Assembly (NCBI GenBank): GCA_016932035.1
Contig: JAFGDR010000019.1
Coordinates: 1 to 29,575, forward strand
Direction of reading: 5' to 3'
DNA length: 29,575 nucleotides
From: Candidatus Cloacimonadota bacterium
GTDB lineage: Bacteria > Cloacimonadota > Cloacimonadia > JGIOTU-2
Shown here: positions 22,175 to 29,529 of the stretch, in pieces
Layout: every line of letters begins with the position of its first letter
How positions within the stretch are numbered: position 1 is the first letter of the stretch
The notes under the pieces: generated by a model
Told to the model about the DNA's origin: nothing
Databases searched by the model: none
What the model saw: only the letters and a program-made list of their open reading frames with translations
Position numbers and translations under genes: made by a program

Positions 22175-23988
22175 AATCCGCAGTCCGGGAAAAACTAAAA
22201 CTTATTCCGCATAATCCGGGCGTTTACTTGATGAAGAACAGCAAAGGTGGGATCATCTATGTGGGCAAAGCAAAAAATCTAAAAAAACGGGTTTCCTCTT
22301 ACTTTAATAGGAACAGCTTCGATCTCCCACGCACAGAGGTACTTGTAAGCAGAATTGCTGATCTCGATTATATCGTGACGCGCAGTGAGATGGATGCACT
22401 GATCCTCGAAGACACCCTTATCAAGAAACATCGTCCGAAATTCAATGTATCATTGAAAGATGACAAGCGTTATCCCTACCTCAAGATCACGATGAAAGAA
22501 GCTTTTCCGCGCGTAGTCGTAACTAGATCAGTTGATCGAGACGGATCAAAGTATTTTGGACCTTATACAGAAGCACGTTCTGTTCGACATACATTGATGC
22601 TCCTTGAGAAGATCTTTAAATTACGCACCTGCACGAAGTACATACCTAAAGAGGTCAAACAAGAAAATGCAGATCGCGCATGTCTCAACTTCCAGATCAA
22701 TAAATGTGATGCACCATGCATTGGAAATGTCTCATACGAGGATTATCGTGAACGGATCGACCAAGTAATACTTTTTTTAAAAGGAAAGACCGATGCCATT
22801 ATTTCAAAGCTGAAGGAAAAAATGGAACAAGCGTCAATAGAGCAAAAGTTTGAAAAGGCATCCGGGATACGAGACCAGATCATGGAAATCTCCCATATAT
22901 CTAAGAAGCAGATCATGAGCAATCAATCGCTAGCGGATGCAGATGTGATCGGAATAGCTCGTTTTGAATCTGCATGTTGCAGCGTAATTTTGAAGATTCG
23001 AGACGGGAAGTTGATAAAAAAAGAACATTACTTTCTCGAAAACACCGATGAAGCAAACCTGCCACTTATACTTTCCCGTTTCATTACTCATTACTACAAT
23101 TACCGAGAAGATATTCCATCGCAGCTCATTACACAAGAAGTACCGGATGATAACGAGCTTCTTACTGAATTATTAAAAACAAAAATATACATTCCACAAA
23201 AAGGGGATAAAAAGAAACTCGTGGACATGGCAAAACATAATGCCTTTTTACTCGTTGAGGAAAAGAGACTCGCTCATATAAAATCATCACAGAGAACCGT
23301 GTTTGCGGTGAAGGAGTTAAAAGAAAAACTTCGGATGGATAAACTTCCCAGGACGATTGCCGCTTTCGATGTTTCGAATCTCTTTGGTGAAGATGCAGTA
23401 GCTTCGATGGTTTTTTTTGATAATGGTAAGCCTAAGAAAAACCAATATCGTAGATTTAAAATTAAATTTGTACCCGGAATTGATGATTATAAAATGATGA
23501 ACGAAGCTGTTACAAGATATCTCAGTCACCTTAAAGATAAAGATGTGGAGATGCCGGATTTAATCCTCATTGATGGCGGAAAGGGACAACTCTCTGCAGC
23601 TCACTCCGCACTTAACAAAAGTAATTATGGCATTTCACTTTTCTCTATCGCAAAACGTCTCGAAGAGATATTCAAGCCGGGAAAGCATGAGCCGATCATT
23701 ATTCCGAAAACATCATACGCACTGAAATTACTCCAGCAGATAAGAGATGAAGCTCATCGGTTTGCGATTACCTATCACAAGAACCTTCGAGATAAAAAAA
23801 TACAATATTCTGAACTTGATGGAATAGAAGGTATCGGCGAAAAAAGAAAACTCCTGCTCCTGTCATATTTCGGATCGGTTGAGAAGTTGCGGGATGCCAC
23901 GCTCGAAGAGTTAAGCTGTGTGCCGGGTATTAGTGATAAAATCGCTCAAAAAATTAAGTTCTCATTACAAAAACCTGAGATAAATTAG
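22171..23988 (+). CDS. uvrC: Excinuclease ABC subunit C
   Basis: 605 aa, full length. UvrC makes both incisions in nucleotide excision repair. GIY-YIG nuclease domain at 12-90: GVYL (17-20), IIYVGKA (28-34), Arg40 and Glu80. Four cysteines at 154, 171, 179 and 183 match the 4Fe-4S cluster region described in E. coli UvrC. A UVR (UvrB-binding) motif lies at about 205-240. The RNase H-like nuclease domain includes AAFDVSNLFGEDAVASMV and LILIDGGKGQLSAA, and two C-terminal helix-hairpin-helix motifs read IEGIGEKRK and VPGISDKIAQKI. It starts in the murJ stop codon (ATGA). No hairpin terminator follows. Confidence 0.98.
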   Translation: MKSAVREKLKLIPHNPGVYLMKNSKGGIIYVGKAKNLKKRVSSYFNRNSFDLPRTEVLVSRIADLDYIVTRSEMDALILEDTLIKKHRPKFNVSLKDDKRYPYLKITMKEAFPRVVVTRSVDRDGSKYFGPYTEARSVRHTLMLLEKIFKLRTCTKYIPKEVKQENADRACLNFQINKCDAPCIGNVSYEDYRERIDQVILFLKGKTDAIISKLKEKMEQASIEQKFEKASGIRDQIMEISHISKKQIMSNQSLADADVIGIARFESACCSVILKIRDGKLIKKEHYFLENTDEANLPLILSRFITHYYNYREDIPSQLITQEVPDDNELLTELLKTKIYIPQKGDKKKLVDMAKHNAFLLVEEKRLAHIKSSQRTVFAVKELKEKLRMDKLPRTIAAFDVSNLFGEDAVASMVFFDNGKPKKNQYRRFKIKFVPGIDDYKMMNEAVTRYLSHLKDKDVEMPDLILIDGGKGQLSAAHSALNKSNYGISLFSIAKRLEEIFKPGKHEPIIIPKTSYALKLLQQIRDEAHRFAITYHKNLRDKKIQYSELDGIEGIGEKRKLLLLSYFGSVEKLRDATLEELSCVPGISDKIAQKIKFSLQKPEIN

Positions 23989-23995
23989 TATTTTA

Positions 23996-24022
23996 TTGAC
24001 AACAATTTAATAATATTAATCT
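23996..24022 (+). promoter_or_regulatory. Candidate promoter of the HD-GYP regulator
   Basis: TTGACA at 23996-24001 starts 8 bases after the uvrC stop. TAATCT at 24017-24022 (3 of 6, spacing 15) is the best -10; the surrounding sequence is very AT-rich. The leader would be about 50 bases. Confidence 0.35.
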
Positions 24023-24079
24023 CAATTGAGTTGAAGAGAAGTTTTTTGCATAGTGATTGTATCCAAAAGAGGAGACCTC

Positions 24080-25669
24080 ATGGATAAATTGAAGATATCG
24101 GTTTTATATTGTGAGGATGAAGTTCTTGTTATGAGATCAATTTCAAAGTTGATCGAACGAAAAGTAGAAAAATTATTCACAGCTGTTGATGGTGAGGAAG
24201 GGTTCAAACTATTCATGGAACATAAGCCGGATATCGTAATAACAGACATTCGTATGCCCAAACTCAATGGACTTGATATGATAGAAAAGATGAAGATAAC
24301 GAGTCCGAGAAGTAAGTTTGTAATTGTTTCTGCATATGGGCAGTCAGATTATTTTCAGAGGGCGATAGATATGGGGGTGAATGGATTTCTGTTAAAACCA
24401 CTGAATAAAGATAAATTATATCATATGATCGATGAGTTTGCAGATTCAGTTCTCCTCAAAGAGCAAATTGCCGATGAAAAGTATGTACGTAAACAAACTG
24501 AACAGGAGTTGGTTAATGTAAACAGGATGCTGAGGGTAGTTAATGAATGCAATGAAGCACTTGTCAGAATACAGGATAAGCAAGTACTCCTCAACAGGAT
24601 TTGCGACATTATTGTTGATATTGGGGGATATCCCTTTGCATGGATAGGGAAAGTTCACCATAATGAAAGCAAATCAATTGAAAATGTTGCACAAAGTGGA
24701 TTTGATGCGTCCTCTCTTAAAGAAATGGATCTATCGTGGGATATGGAGAATGGACCGGATTCCCCGATTAGCAGTGCAATAAACAAGAAACGTATTGTTG
24801 TTTTTAATAAACTCAAGAAATCGCAACCCTTCTTTCCGTGCATTAAGGAGCAGTCAGCCACGATTCAATTTTCTTCACTCGTTGCGATCCCAATTTTGTT
24901 CAACAGCTCAATTTATGGTGCCCTTACAATTTATTCTTCGGAGAAAGATGCCTTTGACGAGTCAGAGCAGAAATTACTGCAAGAACTCGCAGATGATCTT
25001 GCATATGGTCTTAAGCATCTCAAACTTGAAGAGAAGCAGGAACAATCCATGATCGATCTGCAAAAGAGTAATGAAAATCTTGAGAAGCTTCTCCAACAGA
25101 TAGTTGATTCTCTAACTTCTCTCGTTGAAATACGCGATCCCTATACATCTGGACACCAGAAAAGAGTAGCACTCATTGCCGAAAAGATTGCTCAGAAATT
25201 CAATCTCCCAGAAGATCAGATAAAGGGTTTGTATATTGCAGGATTAGTTCATGATATAGGAAAAATTTATGTTCCTGCTGAAATTCTCAGTAAACCTGGA
25301 CGATTAACCGAACCTGAATTTAGTATAATAAAATCCCATCCCCAAGCTGGTTATGATATTCTAAAAAAAGTAGAATTTCCATGGCCTGTTTCAACTATTG
25401 TTGTTCAGCATCATGAGAGGGAGGACGGCAGCGGTTATCCAAATGGCGTTAAGGGAAAGGAAATACTTCTCGAGGCAAAGATACTTGCCGTTTCTGATGT
25501 GGTTGAAGCTATGTCATCACATCGTCCCTACCGAGCTGCAAGAGGAATCGATGAAGCCATACTGGAGATAAAGAAGAACAGCGGTAAGCTTTATGATAAA
25601 AAGATAGTTGATGTATGTGTGGAATTATTTGAGAAAGATCATTTCTCCCTTCCGAAAACTCAGTTATAA
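24080..25669 (+). CDS. Response regulator with REC, GAF and HD-GYP domains (c-di-GMP phosphodiesterase)
   Basis: 529 aa from ATG 24080, chosen because AGAGGAG ends 6-7 bases upstream (24068-24074) and the REC fold starts at residue 4; an earlier ATG at 24053 lacks a site. REC domain 4-118: acidic pocket Glu12/Asp13, phospho-acceptor Asp56 (VITDIRMPK), Ser in IVSAYG, and the conserved Lys in LLKPL. A coiled coil spans about 120-155. A GAF-like domain lies at about 158-312 (YPFAWIGKV, LVAIPILF, SIYGALTIYSS). The HD-GYP domain at about 345-520 has SGHQKRVA, His391-Asp392 in VHDIGK, and HHEREDGSGYP. All metal and GYP motifs are present, so cyclic-di-GMP hydrolysis is expected. No partner histidine kinase is encoded here. 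Confidence 0.95.
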   Translation: MDKLKISVLYCEDEVLVMRSISKLIERKVEKLFTAVDGEEGFKLFMEHKPDIVITDIRMPKLNGLDMIEKMKITSPRSKFVIVSAYGQSDYFQRAIDMGVNGFLLKPLNKDKLYHMIDEFADSVLLKEQIADEKYVRKQTEQELVNVNRMLRVVNECNEALVRIQDKQVLLNRICDIIVDIGGYPFAWIGKVHHNESKSIENVAQSGFDASSLKEMDLSWDMENGPDSPISSAINKKRIVVFNKLKKSQPFFPCIKEQSATIQFSSLVAIPILFNSSIYGALTIYSSEKDAFDESEQKLLQELADDLAYGLKHLKLEEKQEQSMIDLQKSNENLEKLLQQIVDSLTSLVEIRDPYTSGHQKRVALIAEKIAQKFNLPEDQIKGLYIAGLVHDIGKIYVPAEILSKPGRLTEPEFSIIKSHPQAGYDILKKVEFPWPVSTIVVQHHEREDGSGYPNGVKGKEILLEAKILAVSDVVEAMSSHRPYRAARGIDEAILEIKKNSGKLYDKKIVDVCVELFEKDHFSLPKTQL

Positions 25670-25696
25670 AAAAAGAGGTGATCACAGGATCACCTC
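25668..25696 (-). terminator. Intrinsic terminator of the minus-strand purC unit
   Basis: GAGGTGATC (25675-25683) and GATCACCTC (25688-25696) form a perfect 9-bp stem with a 4-base loop. A run of seven A on the plus strand (25668-25674) gives the U-tract for minus-strand transcripts only. It overlaps the stop codon of the convergent HD-GYP gene; on the plus strand the hairpin is not followed by T residues. Confidence 0.88.
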
Positions 25697-25719
25697 GGGA
25701 AAATTCAGCTTCGAGATAT

Positions 25720-26058
25720 TTATTGATTTTCAAGTGAACGATTTTTGATGTCCTCAAATTTCCTATTTTCAAACGTAACATCAACACCGTCGAATTGACG
25801 TTTAATATCCTCGATCTCAACCTCGGGATCTTTACTGTATAAAAGTTTTATATGGTTATATCGATTACATATTGTAACGATATTTCGTGAGGGATTGTTT
25901 TCCAGAATAATATAGATGTGATGCAGATCATCCCGTTCTTCCAGATAATGTTCAAGTTTCATGATATCATCTCCCTTGATATCCTGGGCATAAATAAAAG
26001 AAATGATCTTTTTATGACTTTTGGGAGAGACTTTGTTTCGTGTAAACCTACCTTTCAT
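25720..26058 (-). CDS. Small protein of unknown function downstream of a response regulator
   Basis: 112 aa, no family recognised. It is judged real because a strong Shine-Dalgarno (GGAGG on the minus strand, 26068-26064) sits 5 bases before the ATG, and a terminator follows 23 bases after the stop. The N-terminus is very basic (KGRFTRNK, KSHKKI), followed by a strand (IISFIYAQDI). The middle alternates helix and strand: LEHYLEERDDLHHIYIILE, then IVTICNRYNHIKLLYS. The C-terminus is acidic then basic. No signal peptide, membrane segment or cysteine cluster is seen. The alpha/beta rhythm with a hydrophobic strand before ENNPS could be a small Rossmann-like or receiver-like fold, but this is a guess. 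It is 45 bases after the stand-alone REC gene and probably in the same transcript. Confidence 0.7.
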   Translation of the reverse strand: MKGRFTRNKVSPKSHKKIISFIYAQDIKGDDIMKLEHYLEERDDLHHIYIILENNPSRNIVTICNRYNHIKLLYSKDPEVEIEDIKRQFDGVDVTFENRKFEDIKNRSLENQ

Positions 26059-26103
26059 TGTACCTCCATGTGTTGAAAAAAAGTAGTGTTCTCAATTCAC
26101 CTT

Positions 26104-26484
26104 TCAGTTATTCGTTATTTTTGAATCTATTGCCTTCTTGATCATTTGAACAAGGTCGTCGATCTCAAAGGGCTTAAATATGATGTCATGCAGCCCATCT
26201 TTCCTTGCTTTTACAAGCACGTGGTTTGGATCGTATCCGAAACCTGTCATCATGACTATGGGTATGCGGTCATCGAAATTTCTTATCTGAGAATAGAGTT
26301 CATAACCATCCATGTCCGGCATGGCAATATCACTAAGAACAAGATCAATGTGCTGTTCACGTATGATCTGGAGTGCATCAAAACCATTGTCTGCTGTAAC
26401 TGCAGCATAACCTCTTTTGGGGAGCATGTATGAGAGGAAGTTCAGTGTGTCCTGCTCGTCATCAACTATGAGTATTGTTTTCAT
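26104..26484 (-). CDS. Stand-alone receiver-domain response regulator (CheY-like)
   Basis: 126 aa, a single REC domain with no output domain. Acidic pocket Asp8-Asp9 (ILIVDDE), phospho-acceptor Asp52 (LVLSDIAMPDMDG), Thr80 (IVMMTGFG) and Lys104 (IIFKPF) are all present, so it should be phosphorylated normally. The start overlaps the purC stop as ATGA, so it is translationally coupled to a purine biosynthesis enzyme, an unusual pairing. It could act by protein-protein contact or as a phosphorelay intermediate; the REC-HD-GYP protein encoded convergently nearby is a conceivable partner. No kinase is seen in the window. Confidence 0.94.
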   Translation of the reverse strand: MKTILIVDDEQDTLNFLSYMLPKRGYAAVTADNGFDALQIIREQHIDLVLSDIAMPDMDGYELYSQIRNFDDRIPIVMMTGFGYDPNHVLVKARKDGLHDIIFKPFEIDDLVQMIKKAIDSKITNN

Positions 26485-27371
26485 AAAACAGTACGTCCGG
26501 TTATCTTTGTAAAAGCCTGCATATACTTCTCACGGGTTTTTTGAATGATCTCATCAGGAAGATGCAGGATTTCATCGTCTGATGTTATATTTTTCTTATG
26601 TTGAATTCCCCTCGATAGAAGATAGTCCCGAACAAATTGCTTATCAAAGCTTTTCTGCGATGTTCCGGGTTGATACTCATTCTTATCCCAGAAACGTGAA
26701 GAATCAGGTGTGAAGATCTCATCGATCAGGATGATCTTATTGTTATAGAGACCAAATTCAAATTTTGTATCAGCAAGGATGATGTCCTTTGCTATAAGAT
26801 TGTCATGAGCAAAAGAATAAAGGTCGAGACTTATCTGTTTGATTTTTTCAGCAAGTTCAGTATTTACGATCTGCTTCATTGCTTCAAAGCTGATGTTCTC
26901 ATCATGTCCTTGTTCAGCTTTTGTTGAAGGTGTGAAAAGGGGTTCAGGTAGTTTTTCAGATTCTTGTAATCCCCTCGGTAAAACAATACCGCATACTGCA
27001 CCTGTCTTAAGATAATCCTTCCATCCGCTACCTGTTATATAACCTCGAACAATGCATTCGACGGGAAATTTCTCAGCTTTTTTTACCAGCATTGAGCGTT
27101 TTTCAAGATCATCTGTAACATTGCGGAGGATTTCGGGAAAATCCTTAACTTGTGTTGAGATCACATGATTAGGAATAAGCGATTGGGTCTTGTTAAACCA
27201 GTAAGCAGCAATCTGATTCAATATCTTTCCTTTGTCAGGAATAGTGTTCAGCAGAACGTAGTCAAAAGCAGAAATCCTGTCTGAAGCAACAATGATAAGT
27301 TCATCATCGAAATCGTAGATATCACGCACCTTACCTTGCCTGAGAGGGAGCAGGTCTTTTAGTTGTGCCAT
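26481..27371 (-). CDS. purC: Phosphoribosylaminoimidazole-succinocarboxamide synthase
   Basis: 296 aa, the longer SAICAR synthase form (the E. coli enzyme is about 237 aa). It joins CAIR and aspartate using ATP in de novo purine synthesis. Signatures: RQGKVRDIYDF (nucleotide loop), VASDRISAFDYVL, CIVRGYITGSGWKDY, PLFTPSTKAEQGHDENIS, DTKFEFGL and LIDEIFTPDSSRFW. The C-terminal part (about 235-296) with KSFDKQFVRDYL is typical of the long form. It begins 9 bases after the OsmC-family stop with no clear Shine-Dalgarno in the spacer, and its stop overlaps the response regulator start. Confidence 0.97.
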   Translation of the reverse strand: MAQLKDLLPLRQGKVRDIYDFDDELIIVASDRISAFDYVLLNTIPDKGKILNQIAAYWFNKTQSLIPNHVISTQVKDFPEILRNVTDDLEKRSMLVKKAEKFPVECIVRGYITGSGWKDYLKTGAVCGIVLPRGLQESEKLPEPLFTPSTKAEQGHDENISFEAMKQIVNTELAEKIKQISLDLYSFAHDNLIAKDIILADTKFEFGLYNNKIILIDEIFTPDSSRFWDKNEYQPGTSQKSFDKQFVRDYLLSRGIQHKKNITSDDEILHLPDEIIQKTREKYMQAFTKITGRTVL

Positions 27372-27380
27372 TATATGTGA

Positions 27381-27803
27381 TCAGTCCGCTTTTGGTTTTT
27401 CAATATTATATGAATATGTGATGTCTGATGATTTTTCAAGCATAGCAGTCACGCCGCAATAGCGCTCCTGCGAGAGTGAGATAGCTTTCTCAACTTTTTT
27501 CTCATCAATATCATCTCCGATTATCGTATATGTAATGTTTATTTTTTTAAATATCTTCGGGTGCTCATCTGTTGATTCCGCATCAGCGGTGATCGTAACA
27601 TCTTTGTAGGGAACACGCATTTTATTGAGTAAAGAAACAACGTCCATGCCGGTACAGCTTATTAAGCCCATGAGAACAAGTTCTTTTGGTCTTGGACCTT
27701 TATCGTAACTCATCTCCTTACCTGCATCTACAATTATGGGGTGGTTGGAATCCGCTACTGCGCTGAATTGAAGCTTGTCAATTAATGTCACTTTTGCTTT
27801 CAT
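27381..27803 (-). CDS. OsmC/Ohr-family protein
   Basis: 140 aa from the ATG at 27803-27801. Upstream in-frame ATGs (27878, 27851) would add a leader that does not belong to the family, and the OsmC fold starts at MKAKVTLIDKLQF. Both redox cysteines of the family are present: Cys50 (GLISCTGMDVVSLL) and Cys116 (QERYCGVTAML). The other conserved block is GPRPKELVLMGL. By family it would reduce hydroperoxides through a thiol mechanism, or act as a related YhfA-type OsmC protein; the exact subgroup is unsure. No Shine-Dalgarno precedes this start. It is the first gene of the minus-strand unit OsmC-purC-REC-unknown. Confidence 0.9.
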   Translation of the reverse strand: MKAKVTLIDKLQFSAVADSNHPIIVDAGKEMSYDKGPRPKELVLMGLISCTGMDVVSLLNKMRVPYKDVTITADAESTDEHPKIFKKINITYTIIGDDIDEKKVEKAISLSQERYCGVTAMLEKSSDITYSYNIEKPKAD

Positions 27804-27814
27804 ATTACACAATA

Positions 27815-27842
27815 AGATTAAAGCTGTTATATATTTTGTCAA
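27815..27842 (-). promoter_or_regulatory. Candidate promoter of the OsmC-purC unit
   Basis: On the minus strand TTGACA lies at 27842-27837 and TAATCT at 27820-27815 (spacing 16). A start about 7 bases beyond the -10 would be only a few bases from the OsmC ATG, giving a nearly leaderless mRNA. Confidence 0.4.
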
Positions 27843-27871
27843 TTTTTTCATATGATAAAAAATGATAATGG

Positions 27872-27904
27872 TTGACACACAGTATGCTCAAAGAGTAGTA
27901 GGAT
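27872..27904 (+). promoter_or_regulatory. Candidate promoter of the esterase gene
   Basis: TTGACA at 27872-27877, divergent from the OsmC promoter and 29 bases from its -35. The -10 is unclear: TAGTAG (27896-27901, spacing 18) or TAGGAT (27899-27904, spacing 21). Because AGGA at 27900-27903 is a well-placed ribosome binding site, this box may lie too close to the gene to be its only promoter. Confidence 0.3.
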
Positions 27905-27910
27905 AGTATT

Positions 27911-29053
27911 ATGAAGAAGATCATTTTAATAGTAATTCTATTTGTAATTCCTTCATTAAGCGAGGCTGATATGGCAGTTAGTAATTTTTTGGAGATACTG
28001 AATAATGCACCGATCGAGGAAAAATATTCTCTGCTTGAATCGTTTATGGATCGACAAGAGTTGTTTCCAATCATCGAGGACAGCACGAATGTTTATTTTC
28101 TAATCCGGCAAAAAGCAAAATCTGTCAATATTGCAGGTGACTTTAATGCCTGGCAATTGGATACATTCTGTACAAATGTGCCGTATACCGATCTTTGGTA
28201 TTATACAGCTCGTTATGAACCGGATGCACGAATCGATTATAAGTTCATTATTGACGGAACTAATTGGATCCTTGACCCTCTTAATAATAATACATCATCC
28301 GGAGGTTTTGGAGATAATTCTGAACTACGTATGCATGCACTCAAACCAGTTCCGGAGATTGAGTATTATGAGGATATAAAACACGGTAGCATAAGAGATA
28401 CACTTCTTTATTGTGATTATCTTGGACGGGATCGTAAAATTGTCATTTATTGTCCTTACGATTATTCGCAAATAGATGAACTTCCCTTCGTAGTTTTTCA
28501 TGATGGTCAGGATTATTTAGATTTTGCACAGACAAAGAATATCCTTGATTACCTAATCTATCATAAAGAGATAAAGGCGGTTGTGGCAGTATTTGTCTCA
28601 CCAGTAAAACGGACGGAAGAATATGCAGGAAAGCTAAAGAAAAATTACAGTACATTTATTACAGAAACAGTTATCCCATTTTTATATGACCATTATAATG
28701 TCTCTCGTCAAGCAGAGGATCATGCATTGATAGGTACTTCGAATGGTGGAAATATATCGTTATGGCTTGGATTTCATTACCCGGAACTCTTCAGAATGAT
28801 CGGCGCACAATCATCCTATGTTGAAGAATCAATACAGACTACGTTTGCATCATCCGACACCTTGCCACTCGATATTTATATCGATATGGGGAAATACGAC
28901 ATACCAAAACTGAAGCAACTCGCTGAAACATTTATTCCCATACTTTCTGAAAAGGGGTATATGTTTACCTTCAAAGAATTTAATGGGGGACATAGCTGGG
29001 GAAGCTGGAAGACAAATCTGAAAGATATACTTATTCGGTTTTTTGGTACGTAA
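27911..29053 (+). CDS. Exported esterase with N-terminal CBM48-like domain (Fes/EstD type)
   Basis: 380 aa with AGGA 7 bases before the ATG. Signal peptide: KK, hydrophobic 4-14, cleavage near SEA (17-19). Residues about 57-135 resemble the glycogen-binding CBM48/E-set domain (VNIAGDFNAWQ, then YKFIIDGTNWILDP). The alpha/beta-hydrolase part (about 155-380) is of the putative esterase (Fes/EstD) type: FVVFHDGQDYL, nucleophile Ser277 in IGTSNGGNISL, a likely acid Asp330, and His361 in NGGHSWGSWK. Relatives include enterochelin esterase and feruloyl or acetyl-xylan esterases; substrate is undecided. The location should be periplasmic or outside the cell. It ends 3 bases from the convergent pgpA stop. 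Confidence 0.9.
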   Translation: MKKIILIVILFVIPSLSEADMAVSNFLEILNNAPIEEKYSLLESFMDRQELFPIIEDSTNVYFLIRQKAKSVNIAGDFNAWQLDTFCTNVPYTDLWYYTARYEPDARIDYKFIIDGTNWILDPLNNNTSSGGFGDNSELRMHALKPVPEIEYYEDIKHGSIRDTLLYCDYLGRDRKIVIYCPYDYSQIDELPFVVFHDGQDYLDFAQTKNILDYLIYHKEIKAVVAVFVSPVKRTEEYAGKLKKNYSTFITETVIPFLYDHYNVSRQAEDHALIGTSNGGNISLWLGFHYPELFRMIGAQSSYVEESIQTTFASSDTLPLDIYIDMGKYDIPKLKQLAETFIPILSEKGYMFTFKEFNGGHSWGSWKTNLKDILIRFFGT

Positions 29054-29056
29054 GGT

Positions 29057-29527
29057 TTAAAAGAATTGTGGAAAGACGTTAAGCAGTATTTGTATTATGA
29101 TGTTAGTAACAATTCCTGCAGCGATATCATCTGCAAGCACCCCCCAGCCGTGTGGTAATTTCTGAAGCTGGTTGATGGGTGTCGGTTTAACGATATCAAA
29201 TACTCGGAATAGTACCAGAGCATAGATAAAAACCATGGGTGTATGAGGGAGGAACATTACTGCAAAAAAGAATCCAATTACTTCATCGATCGTTATCTTT
29301 CTGCTGTCATGCCCCAGATCTTTCTCGGCACTTTTTATAATTGGAACAAATATGAGCGATACAACAATGACAAACAGGATTAATAATGTATTTTCAATCG
29401 AATTGAGGGTGGGTATGAAAAAGAAATAGAGCAAAGCTGTAATGATTGATGTGATCGTTCCCGAAAGGACAGGAAAGTATCCTACAAAACAAAACGAAAC
29501 CAGTAAATTTCTACAGAATTTCAACAT
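29057..29527 (-). CDS. pgpA: Phosphatidylglycerophosphatase A
   Basis: 156 aa, typical PgpA length. It dephosphorylates phosphatidylglycerophosphate to phosphatidylglycerol at the inner membrane. The signature is KITIDEVIGFFFAV followed by FRVFDIVKPTPI and GWGVLADDIAAGI, with about four hydrophobic segments (about 10-35, 43-65, 80-108, 132-152). The N-terminal family motif, usually Y.P.APGT.GS, reads YFPVLSGTITS here, so the conserved Pro of PGT is Ser. It begins 2 bases after the stop of the upstream partial gene, suggesting one transcript, and converges with the esterase with no terminator between. Confidence 0.93.
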   Translation of the reverse strand: MLKFCRNLLVSFCFVGYFPVLSGTITSIITALLYFFFIPTLNSIENTLLILFVIVVSLIFVPIIKSAEKDLGHDSRKITIDEVIGFFFAVMFLPHTPMVFIYALVLFRVFDIVKPTPINQLQKLPHGWGVLADDIAAGIVTNIIIQILLNVFPQFF

Positions 29528-29529
29528 TA

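Noticed and set aside
27804-27878. N-terminal extension of the OsmC protein to 165 aa, looking like a signal peptide
   Set aside because: OsmC proteins are cytoplasmic and the fold begins at the internal ATG 27803; the extension overlaps the candidate promoter.
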